Below, in pieces: positions 1 through 9,595 of a DNA stretch of 64,000 nt. The number at the start of each line of letters is the position of its first letter. The stretch's first letter is position 1. Position numbers and translations under genes: made by a program. The notes under the pieces are model-generated. The model made no database searches, had not been told where the DNA came from, and saw nothing but the letters and a program-made list of their open reading frames with translations. The stretch comes from Saccharomyces uvarum (taxonomy: Eukaryota > Ascomycota > Saccharomycetes > Saccharomycetales > Saccharomycetaceae), in the NCBI GenBank assembly GCA_947243795.1, contig OX365943.1:682001-746000 (forward strand), written 5' to 3'.

Positions 1-686
1 GAGTATTCAGCAACTGGAAAAACTTCAGAACAAGCTTTCTTCAAGTCCTTAATAATTGGCAGGTGAATCCACATACTTTCAGCTTGAGTGGTAATCACAC
101 CCTTTTCTGTCAAAGCACTGTTCAATAGTTCGAAGTATTCCTTTTGGAACAAACTTTCAGCTGGACCTTCTGGATCAGAAGAATCGGTGATGATTACATC
201 AAAAGTATTTTGATAATCCCTTAAAAATTGGAAACCATCTCCAATGTGTGTCTTAACTTTTGGGTGAGAGTAAGAGGCAGCCATTTCTGGTAGGTATTCC
301 TTTGATAGTCTGATAACAGCCTCGTCAATGTCACATAACCAAGCTTCATCGACAGATTCGTGCTTGACAACTTCTCTCAAGACACCACCGTCACCACCAC
401 CGATAACAAGAACCTTCTTAGGGTTTGGATGGGAATTCAAGGCAAGATGGGCAATCATCTCTTGGTAGGCAAATTCATCACGCTCGGTTGCTTGGATAAC
501 ATTGTCTAAAACTAGAACATTACCATAAGTAGTGGACTTGAAGATCAAAACGTCTTGGTATTTGGACTTTTCATGGTGTAAAACTTTTTCAACTTTCAAG
601 GTCATAGCTTGGCCTGGCCACATGGTATCAGAGATTTCTCTGAACCAGCCGTCTACAATAGTTGGGTGTGTAATCTCTTGTGCCAT
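1..686 (-). CDS. SPE3: Spermidine synthase, N-terminal 228 codons (cut by window edge)
   Basis: Transfers an aminopropyl group from decarboxylated S-adenosylmethionine to putrescine, giving spermidine; cytosolic polyamine pathway. The reading frame begins at the ATG whose complement is 684-686 ([15 protein letters not shown]) and runs off the left edge, so about 65 C-terminal residues are missing. The SAM-binding motif [17 protein letters not shown] and the catalytic-loop segment [13 protein letters not shown] are both visible. It is divergent from MED1 with a 485-bp spacer. Family assignment is secure; the gene name also rests on synteny (YPR069C). Confidence 0.96.
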   Translation of the reverse strand, partial: MAQEITHPTIVDGWFREISDTMWPGQAMTLKVEKVLHHEKSKYQDVLIFKSTTYGNVLVLDNVIQATERDEFAYQEMIAHLALNSHPNPKKVLVIGGGDGGVLREVVKHESVDEAWLCDIDEAVIRLSKEYLPEMAASYSHPKVKTHIGDGFQFLRDYQNTFDVIITDSSDPEGPAESLFQKEYFELLNSALTEKGVITTQAESMWIHLPIIKDLKKACSEVFPVAEY

Positions 687-1171
687 TATGGTTTCTCGTC
701 TAGCAATCGGTGCACAATTCTCAAGTGAATTACTGTATTGAGTGTACAAAACGCTAAACTATAAACCAATTTTAACCTCTGATTTAATCGTACTTCCATG
801 CCAATGACATTTTTGGAGAAAAAAATCGAAAAGTGAAAATTTTTTTTCTCAAGCCAAGAAAGGAGGAGTATCCAAAATGAAACAGGTGCAGGATATTGAA
901 ATAGAGAACATCATTTATGTATTGCCCTCTTCTTGTATTCTTGAGCAGGTATATAGTGCTTAAATCACAAGTGTGCTTCTTGCGAAATCTTGAAACAGGT
1001 TTTTCGTCAAAACGCAATTGTTCCAACAATTGATTTTTCAGAAATTAAATGAGTGTTACCTATTTGAGAACAACTTGAATTCGAAAAGAACAACTAGCAT
1101 TGTTAAAGAGCAAACGCCCAAATAGGAGCAAGGGAAGGAAAAAGTAAGAGACAACAGGACTTTTTTGAGAA
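687..1171. other. Divergent SPE3/MED1 intergenic promoter region
   Basis: A 485-bp AT-rich spacer between two divergently transcribed genes, so it should hold both promoters. A reading frame of about 80 codons on the minus strand (784-1029) has no ATG start and looks like chance. I see no RNA gene or repeat here. Confidence 0.6.
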
Positions 1172-2890
1172 ATGGTTGAGGCAGACTCCTATATGGAGAC
1201 TTTGAACTCTATGATTGAATTATTTAAGGATTATAAGCCCGGCTCCATAACCTTGGAAAACATAACGAGACTTTGTCAGACCTTGGGCCTAGAGTCTTTT
1301 ACGGAGGAATTGAGCAATGAACTTTCAAGATTATCCACTGCATCCAAGATCATCGTAATTGATGTAGATTACAATAAGAAACAAGACAGAATCCAAGATG
1401 TCAAATTAGTTCTAGCCTCTAATTTTGATAACTTCGATTATTTCAACCTAAAAGATGGTGAACAAGAAAGAAGCAACATTCTTTTAAACTCTTTAACCAA
1501 GTACCCCGATTTGAAAGCTTTCCATAACAATTTGAAATTTTTATATCTTTTAGATGCATATTCCCATATCGAATCAGAATCAAGCTCTCATAATAACACT
1601 TCTTCTGATAAAAACTTGGATTCAAGTAACACATCTCTTAATAACCAAGGAAAATTAGACCTGTTTAAATATTTTACTGAACTGTCGCACTACATCCGAC
1701 AATATTTCCAAGACAACTCTTTGAATTTCAAAGTAAGGACCAACTTAAATGACAAGTTTGGTATATACATCTCAACCCAGGACGAGAATAACCAGGAGGT
1801 ACCTTTAGTTAAGATATACTTAGATGAAAACAAAAGCGATTCACAATACCGATTCTATGAATATATATACTCACAAGAGACCAAATCCTGGATAAATGAA
1901 TCTGCAGAGAATTTTTCTAACGGCATTTCTTTAGTCATGGAAATAACAGCAAACACAAATAAAGATGATTTTACAGAGTTCATCTGGTTTCCTGAAGATT
2001 TCATACCATCAGAATTGATTATAGATAAGCTTTCGAATTTACCGAATTTACCTTCTTCACCTTCAACGCCGCCTATAATTGATTTATTTTCCAACAACAA
2101 CTATAACAGTAAGATACATTTGATGAATGATTTTACCACAAAATTAATCAATATCACAAAATTCGACATAAGTAACGATAACCTGGATCTAATATCTGAA
2201 ATATTAAAGTGGATACAATGGTCAAGGATAGTTCTTCAAAAAGTTTTCAAACTAGTTTCCACACCCAATTCAAATTCAAATTCGCCAAGATTTGAACCGG
2301 ACCAAACAGCCCCATTCCCCAAACCAACTAAAGATATAAATACCTTGACGAGTAACGCCGATCCGGTGCCAAGAAATAATCGGCATGGAAGTGTGGTAGA
2401 AGCATCCAGAAGAAGGCGTTCTTCGGCGAACAAGGGAAAACGCCCTAGTATAACCGAGGCAATGATGCTTAAAGAAGAAGGTCTTCAGCAATTTAACTTA
2501 CACGAAATTTTATCTGAGCCTGCTATAGAGGAAGAAAAGGATGAAGAAGATACTAAGGAGCAACTTGTAGCGACGAATAGTACGAACGACCTCGGATTTA
2601 ATCGCACTATTTCTAACCAAGAAAATGCAGAGACTAGTATTGTGATGGAAAACCAAAGTTTACCACAAGATGCAAATAATGGTATTCATGGGTACAGGAA
2701 TGCTGGAACAGAAGAAGACATAGAAATGAAGGAAGTTAGCGATAATGCCAATGAGAATGACTCAACAGTCTTACAGTTGATCGTAAGCGAGGATCAGATA
2801 ATTCTGGACACTATTTCTGAATGTAACTTGTACGATGACATAGAAAGCTGGAAAATCTTTATTAATCAATTCCAAGATATTGTTAGTTGA
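1172..2890 (+). CDS. MED1: Mediator complex subunit 1
   Basis: Subunit of the Mediator middle module, linking gene-specific activators to RNA polymerase II. The 572-residue product starts MVEADSYMETLNSMIELF and matches the conserved Med1 N-terminal domain (about residues 1-380). A low-complexity acidic and Ser/Asn-rich stretch follows, with a basic patch (about 410-430, RRRRSSANKGKRPS), and the C terminus is conserved (LIVSEDQIILDTISECNLYDD). It is slightly longer than the S. cerevisiae protein as I recall it (566). The ATG at 1172 is the only sensible start. Family recognition is by sequence memory plus synteny. Confidence 0.95.
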   Translation: MVEADSYMETLNSMIELFKDYKPGSITLENITRLCQTLGLESFTEELSNELSRLSTASKIIVIDVDYNKKQDRIQDVKLVLASNFDNFDYFNLKDGEQERSNILLNSLTKYPDLKAFHNNLKFLYLLDAYSHIESESSSHNNTSSDKNLDSSNTSLNNQGKLDLFKYFTELSHYIRQYFQDNSLNFKVRTNLNDKFGIYISTQDENNQEVPLVKIYLDENKSDSQYRFYEYIYSQETKSWINESAENFSNGISLVMEITANTNKDDFTEFIWFPEDFIPSELIIDKLSNLPNLPSSPSTPPIIDLFSNNNYNSKIHLMNDFTTKLINITKFDISNDNLDLISEILKWIQWSRIVLQKVFKLVSTPNSNSNSPRFEPDQTAPFPKPTKDINTLTSNADPVPRNNRHGSVVEASRRRRSSANKGKRPSITEAMMLKEEGLQQFNLHEILSEPAIEEEKDEEDTKEQLVATNSTNDLGFNRTISNQENAETSIVMENQSLPQDANNGIHGYRNAGTEEDIEMKEVSDNANENDSTVLQLIVSEDQIILDTISECNLYDDIESWKIFINQFQDIVS

Positions 2891-3780
2891 TATATGCGAT
2901 CTATTGATCATTGGGTGCCTGACTTTTATAAGCGTTTGCAGTGAAAAACCAAAATAGATGTATAATATTCACTGGAATATGTGTACTCAATAATACGAAA
3001 AACAGACTCTTGTCGCTTTTATTTGACCGAATTTATTTGGCACTGGTATCTTAGAAACATTATATTGAGAAAGGCGAAGGAAAGGTTATCCCAACCGTTG
3101 GTACGACTCAGGCTGTTAGCAACCGTTTGCCTTCATCTTGAGTTATAAAAGTTAATTGCATTTTAAAAGATGGCACAAGTTTACAGGATGTAAAAAAGGA
3201 TAAGGCATGAACTACCTGCAAATTACGCGAGGGTTGCTTTTTTGTTAAGCTACATACATCAACCCAACTCATTTTTATATCTTATGGCATAACAGCCTCA
3301 TTTGTGGAAATCTTAAAAGAGCTCGTTGATCTAAACCCATGTTATTTCTTTTCTCATGCGTCTTCACCAACTGTACTCCTGCATCGGTGGCGAGGCATGT
3401 GACACATCTTATCGCTATTACTACAAGTATTGAATCATTTATTGTGATTGAACAAAACCATCCCAGATTTGCACCTGATCAAAACTAAAGCATAGTTTTT
3501 TCCATTAAGTTCTTACATTCAATCCGTTAAATGAAAGAATTTGGAAGATAAAATTTTCTTCGTCCTGTCAATTCATACATCAACAACCATAAAACTCAAT
3601 TTTTATTTTTTGGGATAGCGTTAGCCTACACCTCAAGTGATGATTTTAGCTAAAAAAAAAGAACGTCAACGATGAAGTTTTTTCTTTCAACGGCGCGGCC
3701 AAAACTATCTGATATAAATAGAAGGACCCTTTAAACCTCAACTTTTTTTACGCTATATTACTATTCTTAAAAGATCTCTG
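2891..3780. other. Gene-poor spacer; position of S. cerevisiae YPR071W, no intact ORF
   Basis: This 0.9-kb stretch follows MED1 and has no ATG-initiated reading frame of useful length. S. cerevisiae carries YPR071W, a small membrane-protein gene, in this interval. Between about 3205 and 3440 one forward frame reads as protein-like text with hydrophobic runs (for example QLIFISYGITASF), but it lacks an ATG and holds in-frame stops. It could be a decayed remnant or chance. Nothing else is recognised. Confidence 0.45.
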
Positions 3781-4102
3781 TGTTGTAATAGGTGATCTTG
3801 GACATAACATTCTTAATGTCAAAATAGGTAATCTCGAACATTCTTTAATATGATATTAATTATGTTGAAGATGAAACAACATATTTAATGAAGATGAGTA
3901 TAAAGATCTATTAATTGACCAGAAATTAGCATATAAGGAGATGAGTTATACATGATAATTTATTGTCCATATTCTGAATTATGTCTGAACCATTGGGTTT
4001 CAAATAACCAATCAGCGTGTGTTTTATATACCTCTCTTATATGATAAGAAAGAACTGCTTATTCTCAATTACTATTTACAAAACAACTAACTATTAACAA
4101 CA
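3781..4102. mobile_element. Solo LTR of a Ty-type retrotransposon (relic)
   Basis: A 322-bp AT-rich block bounded by the inverted termini tgttg and caaca, the usual ends of yeast LTRs, lies 91 bp upstream of a tRNA gene, the usual landing zone of Ty1/Ty2/Ty4-like elements. No internal coding region accompanies it, so it appears to be a solo LTR left by recombination. The 5 bases on each side (ctctg and catta) do not match, so no target-site duplication remains and the relic is probably not recent. An imperfect internal duplication of roughly 35-40 bp lies near its left end. The family is unresolved; Ty4/Tsu4-like is possible. Ty3 is less likely because Ty3 inserts much closer to the tRNA start. 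Confidence 0.6.
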
Positions 4103-4193
4103 CATTACTCCAGGTACCTCAGCATCAGGATCTGTTTTGTAATTTGTATAGGTATATAAAAGGTTTATGAACTCACTATTTCGGAATATTTCA

Positions 4194-4275
4194 GGCACTA
4201 TGGCCGAGTGGTTAAGGCGACAGACTTGAAATCTGTTGGGCTCTGCCCGCGCTGGTTCAAATCCTGCTGGTGTCG
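4194..4275 (+). tRNA. tS(UGA): tRNA-Ser (anticodon UGA)
   Basis: An 82-nt type II tRNA. The acceptor stem ggcacta pairs with tggtgtc and is followed by discriminator G. The D-loop/A-box segment is tggccgagtgg, the anticodon stem acaga/tctgt encloses loop cttgaaa with TGA at 4227-4229, a long variable arm follows, and the B box is ggttcaaatcc. A T-run just downstream (about 4277-4285) is the Pol III terminator. No intron. It decodes UCA and wobble Ser codons. It corresponds by synteny to tS(UGA)P. Confidence 0.97.
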
Positions 4276-4833
4276 TTATTTTTTTCAAAGTTGTTTTTAG
4301 CATAAATATTGGCATTGTACTTTTCGATTAGTCGTTTATCTTATTGAGAGCAAAAGGACACAGTGGATGTACACACAGTTAGCATTTTCCTTATGACTAT
4401 GGTTCTTAGTATAGTAAATATTTGACAGCATACGTATACTTCGCGAGGGTCTTCCAGCGAATTTTTGAACCAACCAACCAACACATGGTGACGGTGTACT
4501 ACAAGGATTTCACCTTTTTCCCAACTCTATCCTTGTTAACGCTTGTATTACCTTACTATATATTGTATTTAATCCCAGTCATGTGATAGTCATGTGATGG
4601 AAGATGTACGATTACCCTCTGCTTGTGGTTTTTTTTGCCCTTCCGTTAATTTTGGCTACGAAACTTTTCTTAGCTTGAGAGCACTTCAGCATTAACTATA
4701 GTAAACTATTCTTTCCCAGAGTAATAAGGTTCAATAGCATTCACCTAGCATCGGTAGATAATCAGGAACTGTAATTGACTGTTTTTTTCTTACTTTATTC
4801 TATTGATTGCGTGGAAAAGCCGCCCATTCCAAC
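4276..4833. other. tRNA-Ser to NOT5 spacer
   Basis: A 558-bp AT-rich spacer holding the tRNA terminator and the NOT5 promoter and leader. I see no further gene, repeat or LTR end. Confidence 0.5.
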
Positions 4834-6531
4834 ATGTCTCAAAGAAAACTACAGCAGGATATTGATAAGCTTTTGAAGAAAGTGAAAGAAGGAGTTGAAG
4901 ATTTCGACGACATATATGAAAAATTTCAATCTACAGACCCCTCAAACTCATCGCATAGAGAAAAATTAGAATCCGACTTGAAAAGAGAGATAAAAAAACT
5001 ACAAAAACATAGGGACCAAATAAAAACATGGCTAAGCAAAGAGGACGTAAAGGATAAACAGAACGTTCTGATGACAAATAGAAGGCTCATCGAAAATGGC
5101 ATGGAAAGATTCAAGTCTGTGGAGAAATTAATGAAAACAAAACAATTTTCCAAAGAGGCTTTGACGAACCCAGATATAATCAAGGATCCTAAAGAACTCA
5201 AAAAGAGAGACCAAGTTGTATTCATTCATGACTGTTTAGACGAGCTACAAAAGCAACTAGAACAGTTTGAGGCCCATGAAAATGAGAAACAGACAGAAAG
5301 ACATGAATTTCATATCGCAAATTTAGAAAATATCTTGAAGAAACTTCAAAATAATGAAATGGAGCCAGAACCTGTGCAGGAATTCCAAGAAGATATCAAA
5401 TATTATGTTGAAAATAACGATGATCCGGATTTCATCGAGTATGATACAATTTACGAAGACATGGGTTGCGAAATCCAACCTTCATTAGTTAATAATAATG
5501 AAGCTTCTAAAGAAGCTCCCAAAGAAGCAAACAATCAATCCTCTGTCTCTAGCATTCGTTCAACAAAAAAACAAGAGCGTTCTCCGAAGAAAAAAGCTCC
5601 ACAAAAGCAGACTTCTATGCTGGATACGACCGAAAATTCATCGGCACCAGCTACCGAATCGGTTTCTCAATCAGCGTCTCCTTCACCAACACCTGTATCA
5701 ATCGACACACCATTGAATACAGTCAAAGATGATACGATGAAGCTGGATGAATCCTTCCCCAGTCCACCAGCTACCAATGTATCCATGAAAAAGAAAGAAT
5801 CCGAAAACGATTCTGAGGAACAATTGAGTTTCCCACAAGATAGAACAGAAGAAATTCAAAAAATTATTCAAAATGATATAGAAACGAACCCGGCCTTTCA
5901 AAATCCTTTATTTAGTGATGAATTAAAATACTGGTTAGACTCGAAAAAGTACCTGATGCAACCTCTTCAAGAAATGTCACCAAAAATGGTATCGCAATTA
6001 GAATCTTCTCTTTTAAATTGCCCAGATTCGCTAGATGCCGATTCGCCATGTCTCTATACAAAACCTTTATCTTTACCTCATCCAACGTCAATATTTTTCC
6101 CCAGTGAGCCAATCCGATTTGTCTATCCCTATGATGTGCCCTTAAATTTAACAAATAATGAAAACGACACAGCCGATAAGTTCGATAAGGACGGTAAAAT
6201 AAAATCAAAAAAGCAAGACGATATCTATTCTAGGACTTCCTTAGCGAGAATATTCATGAAATTTGACCTTGATACTTTGTTTTTCATATTCTATCATTAC
6301 CAAGGTTCCTATGAACAATTCTTAGCCGCTAGAGAGCTTTACAAAAATAGAAACTGGCTATTTAACAGAGTCGACCGTTGTTGGTACTATAAGGAGATCG
6401 AAAAATTGCCACCGGGAATGGGCAAATCTGAAGAAGAATCATGGAGATATTTCGATTATAAAAAGAGTTGGTTAGCGAGACGCTGCGGAAACGATTTTTT
6501 ATATAATGAAGAAGATTTTGAAAAGCTTTAA
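4834..6531 (+). CDS. NOT5: CCR4-NOT complex subunit Not5
   Basis: Subunit of CCR4-NOT, which deadenylates and represses mRNA and monitors codon optimality at the ribosome. The 565-residue product begins MSQRKLQQDIDKLLKKVKEG. The N-terminal Not3/5 coiled-coil domain covers about residues 1-230. A Ser/Thr/Pro/Lys-rich linker follows, and the NOT box lies at the C terminus (about 480-560, FDLDTLFFIFYHYQGSYEQF and SWRYFDYKKSWLARR). The frame opens upstream with a TTG; the first ATG, at 4834, gives the family N terminus, so I start there. Confidence 0.96.
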   Translation: MSQRKLQQDIDKLLKKVKEGVEDFDDIYEKFQSTDPSNSSHREKLESDLKREIKKLQKHRDQIKTWLSKEDVKDKQNVLMTNRRLIENGMERFKSVEKLMKTKQFSKEALTNPDIIKDPKELKKRDQVVFIHDCLDELQKQLEQFEAHENEKQTERHEFHIANLENILKKLQNNEMEPEPVQEFQEDIKYYVENNDDPDFIEYDTIYEDMGCEIQPSLVNNNEASKEAPKEANNQSSVSSIRSTKKQERSPKKKAPQKQTSMLDTTENSSAPATESVSQSASPSPTPVSIDTPLNTVKDDTMKLDESFPSPPATNVSMKKKESENDSEEQLSFPQDRTEEIQKIIQNDIETNPAFQNPLFSDELKYWLDSKKYLMQPLQEMSPKMVSQLESSLLNCPDSLDADSPCLYTKPLSLPHPTSIFFPSEPIRFVYPYDVPLNLTNNENDTADKFDKDGKIKSKKQDDIYSRTSLARIFMKFDLDTLFFIFYHYQGSYEQFLAARELYKNRNWLFNRVDRCWYYKEIEKLPPGMGKSEEESWRYFDYKKSWLARRCGNDFLYNEEDFEKL

Positions 6532-6684
6532 AAGGATTATTCTTTACTTATTTAAAACCTATCATATTAACTAAGTAAATATAGTATTTGAAAAAAATCC
6601 ATTCTGTAGTCTTACCTTTGGCTGAGAAGTTGTTCTCTAGTCCAATATAGATTCTCGCATCAATAGCCTATCATTCTTCCTAGT

Positions 6685-7170
6685 CTATAACTCCTTTTCC
6701 AAAAACTGCTTGGAGAAATACGTAATTTGTTTGAAATTGTATTCGAAATCTTGAACGTCGCCATACCAAGGATCTTCTATAATAGTTTGAACGGTACCAT
6801 CATTGGTGTTCCAGTCACCGAAGAGACATATCTTAGCTTTAGAATTCTTTTGTTGTATTTTTTTCAAGTTTTTGATGTTGGATTCATCCATACCAATTAT
6901 ATAGTCAAATTCATCGAAACATTTGGTCTTTATTTGTTTACCCTTATGGTTGATCTTAACGCCATGTTGCTTACAAATAGATACTGTACGATGGTCAGGA
7001 GTTTCTCCCGCATGGTAGTTAGAAGTGCCGAAGGAATCGATCTTATCAAAACAATCTTCTAGATTGGCTTCTTCAACTTCATGTTTGAAAATAGCTTCAG
7101 CCATTGGTGATCTACAAAAGTTACCCAAACAAATAAATGCGACTGATATTTTTGGTCCTCCAACTGTCAT
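6685..7170 (-). CDS. LTP1: Low-molecular-weight protein tyrosine phosphatase
   Basis: Cytosolic phosphatase acting on phosphotyrosine and small aryl phosphates. The 161-residue product has the P-loop CLGNFCRSP at residues 14-22 (nucleophile Cys14, Arg20) and the general-acid loop EDPWYGDV near residue 132. Length and motifs are typical of a full-length LMW-PTP. It is convergent with NOT5 (153 bp between stops) and lies head-to-tail downstream of TKL1. Confidence 0.95.
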   Translation of the reverse strand: MTVGGPKISVAFICLGNFCRSPMAEAIFKHEVEEANLEDCFDKIDSFGTSNYHAGETPDHRTVSICKQHGVKINHKGKQIKTKCFDEFDYIIGMDESNIKNLKKIQQKNSKAKICLFGDWNTNDGTVQTIIEDPWYGDVQDFEYNFKQITYFSKQFLEKEL

Positions 7171-7552
7171 TTTTTATCTAGTCACTTTCCAGTTCTTTAT
7201 TTCTTATTACAGTATAATAGAACGTCTTTGCACTCTATATGTATGCACCCTGAAACTTGGCTTATATAAATACGATTTGCTCGAAGAATTTGACACTTGA
7301 ACTCGGCCTGCTTTGGCACAAAGGAAAAATTGAACTAAAAGACCATATGCGTCTGATTTTTCATCAAGTGCCATAGGAAAGAGTTAGAGAAGAAAAAGAA
7401 GATTATGAATATTTGCAATATCGTTAAAAGTGGGGAACTATTTTTTTTGTTTAACTGTTTATAAAAAAAGCTGTATTTAGTTTGTATAGAGTTTTGTTTT
7501 TCATTGCTGACAAAAAATATCATATCAAACCTGATGATTCATGATCAGGAGT
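7171..7552. other. TKL1-LTP1 spacer
   Basis: A 382-bp AT-rich spacer between two minus-strand genes, expected to hold the TKL1 3' end and LTP1 promoter. A reading frame at 7335-7523 (minus) has a low-complexity product and no family signal. Nothing else seen. Confidence 0.5.
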
Positions 7553-9595
7553 TTAGAAGGCTTTCTTTAAAGGAGAAACAAGCTTGTCACCCTTGTAGAA
7601 TGCAACAGTCTTTTGAGCTCTTTCAGCAACACCTTCTGGGGTGAAACCAAAGTACTTGAAGACTTCTGGTGCCTTACCGGAAGCACCAAATCTATCAATA
7701 CCGAAAGATTGATGAGCGTATTTGCCCCAACATGTGGTAGTTAAGACTTCAACGGACATGATTGGAATGTTGTCTGGCAAGACAGATAGTCTGTATTCTA
7801 GAGATTGTTTGTCGAAAGTGAAGAAATCTGGTAGAGAGACAACACGGGCCTTGACGTCCTTAGCGGCCAAAGTCTTGGCAGCTTCAACACTCAAGGAAAC
7901 TTCGGAACCAGTGGCGACCAAAATAATATCTGGGTTAGCAACATCTTGTAGTACGTAACCACCCTTGGCAGCCTTTTCGATGGAACTACCTTCCAATTGT
8001 GGTAAGTTTTGTCTGGACAAAGCAATGATACTTGGAGTGTGTTTAGATTCTAAAGAGTTCTTGTAGGCGGCGGAAACTTCGTTACCGTCAGCTGGTCTCC
8101 AAACTTGAATGTTTGGTAGGGATCTGAAGTGTGCCAAAGTTTCAATAGGTTGATGTGTTGGACCATCCTCACCGACACCAATGGAGTCATGTGTAGCGAC
8201 CCAGATGACTGGGTGACCGGATAGGGCAGACAGTCTAACGGCACCGGCAGCGTAAGAAACAAAGTTCAAGAAAGTACCACCGTATGGCTTGTAGTTGGCA
8301 CCGAAGGCGGAGATACCGTTCATGATGGCACCCATAGCGTGTTCTCTGATACCGTATCTGATGTATCTACCAGAGTAGTCACCTAGACCGGAAGAAGGTG
8401 GTTGGAAATCTAGAGCTTCCTTCCATCTGGTCAAGTTAGAAGGAGTCAAATCGGCGGAACCACCGATCAATTCTGGCAATTGGTTGTAAACGTCTTCAAG
8501 AACGATTTCTGACAGCTTTCTGGTGGCGACAGCAGAGTCCTTGGTGGTGTAGGTTGGTAGTTTGGACTCCCAGTTGGCAGGTAGTTGACCGCTCAATCTT
8601 CTGGCCAATTCGGCACCTAATTCTGGGTATTTATTTTGGTACTCGCTGAACAGCTTGTTCCATTTGTTGTTTGCTTCGACACCCGGTTTTAGGATGGTCT
8701 TTTGGTAGTGGTCGTAAACTTCTTGTGGGACAACAAAGGACTTGTCTGGGTTGAAACCGAACTTGGTCTTTAGTTGTTTAACGTCATCTGGTTGCAATGG
8801 AGAACCATGAACGGAGTGGGAGCCGGCGTGCAAGGAACCGTACCCAATGGTGGTGGTCATCTTGATCAAAGTTGGCTTTTCCTTGGATAGCTTAGCTTGG
8901 GCAATGGCCTTCGCAATACTGGCTAGATCCTCGTTACCGTTTTCGACGTACAAGACTTCCCAGCCGTAGGCTTCGTATCTCTTTGCGACGTCTTCGTCGA
9001 AGGAGATGCGGGTGGCACCATCGATGGTGATCTTGTTGTCATCGTAGATGGCAATCAAGTTACCCAATTTCAAATGACCAGCCAAAGAAGAGGCCTCGGA
9101 AGAGATACCTTCTTGCAAACAACCGTCACCTAGGAAAGTGTAGGTAAAGTTGTCGGACAAAGTGAACTCTGGCTTGTTGTAAGTAGCAGCCAAGTTAGCT
9201 TGAGCCATGGCCATACCGACGGCGTTGGAGATACCTTGACCCAATGGGCCGGTGGTCACTTCGACACCTGGCAACTCGAATTCAGGGTGACCTGGAGTTC
9301 TAGAGCCCAATTGTCTGAATTGCTTCAAGTCTTCAATGGACAAGTCGTAACCGGTCAAGTGCAGCATGGAGTACAACAAAGCGACGGCGTGACCGTTGGA
9401 CAACACAAATCTGTCTCTGTTGATCCAGTCTGGATTGGTAGGATTCATGCGCATTTGGCTCCACAACACGTGGGCAGCTGGAGCCATACCCAATGGGGCA
9501 CCTGGATGACCAGAGTTGGCCTTGGAGACGGTGTCCACGGCCAAAATTCTGATGGTGGAGACAGCTAGTTTATCGATGTCAGTGAATTGAGTCAT
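7553..9595 (-). CDS. TKL1: Transketolase
   Basis: Thiamine-diphosphate enzyme of the non-oxidative pentose phosphate pathway; moves two-carbon units between xylulose-5-phosphate and ribose-5-phosphate or erythrose-4-phosphate. The 680-residue product is full length. N-terminal PP domain motifs: GHPGAPLGMAP, TTGPLGQGISNAVGMA and the TPP/Mg signature beginning GDGCLQEG and ending DDNKITIDG. The middle Pyr domain has YIRYGIREHAMGAIMNG and HDSIGVGEDGPTHQPIE; the C-terminal domain follows. Codon use is strongly biased, as in highly expressed yeast genes. It looks about 96% identical to S. cerevisiae Tkl1 from memory. Confidence 0.98.
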   Translation of the reverse strand: MTQFTDIDKLAVSTIRILAVDTVSKANSGHPGAPLGMAPAAHVLWSQMRMNPTNPDWINRDRFVLSNGHAVALLYSMLHLTGYDLSIEDLKQFRQLGSRTPGHPEFELPGVEVTTGPLGQGISNAVGMAMAQANLAATYNKPEFTLSDNFTYTFLGDGCLQEGISSEASSLAGHLKLGNLIAIYDDNKITIDGATRISFDEDVAKRYEAYGWEVLYVENGNEDLASIAKAIAQAKLSKEKPTLIKMTTTIGYGSLHAGSHSVHGSPLQPDDVKQLKTKFGFNPDKSFVVPQEVYDHYQKTILKPGVEANNKWNKLFSEYQNKYPELGAELARRLSGQLPANWESKLPTYTTKDSAVATRKLSEIVLEDVYNQLPELIGGSADLTPSNLTRWKEALDFQPPSSGLGDYSGRYIRYGIREHAMGAIMNGISAFGANYKPYGGTFLNFVSYAAGAVRLSALSGHPVIWVATHDSIGVGEDGPTHQPIETLAHFRSLPNIQVWRPADGNEVSAAYKNSLESKHTPSIIALSRQNLPQLEGSSIEKAAKGGYVLQDVANPDIILVATGSEVSLSVEAAKTLAAKDVKARVVSLPDFFTFDKQSLEYRLSVLPDNIPIMSVEVLTTTCWGKYAHQSFGIDRFGASGKAPEVFKYFGFTPEGVAERAQKTVAFYKGDKLVSPLKKAF

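Noticed and set aside
784-1029. Minus-strand open frame of about 81 codons between SPE3 and MED1
   Set aside because: It opens with TTG, has no ATG at its start, sits in a divergent promoter and shows no recognisable domain.
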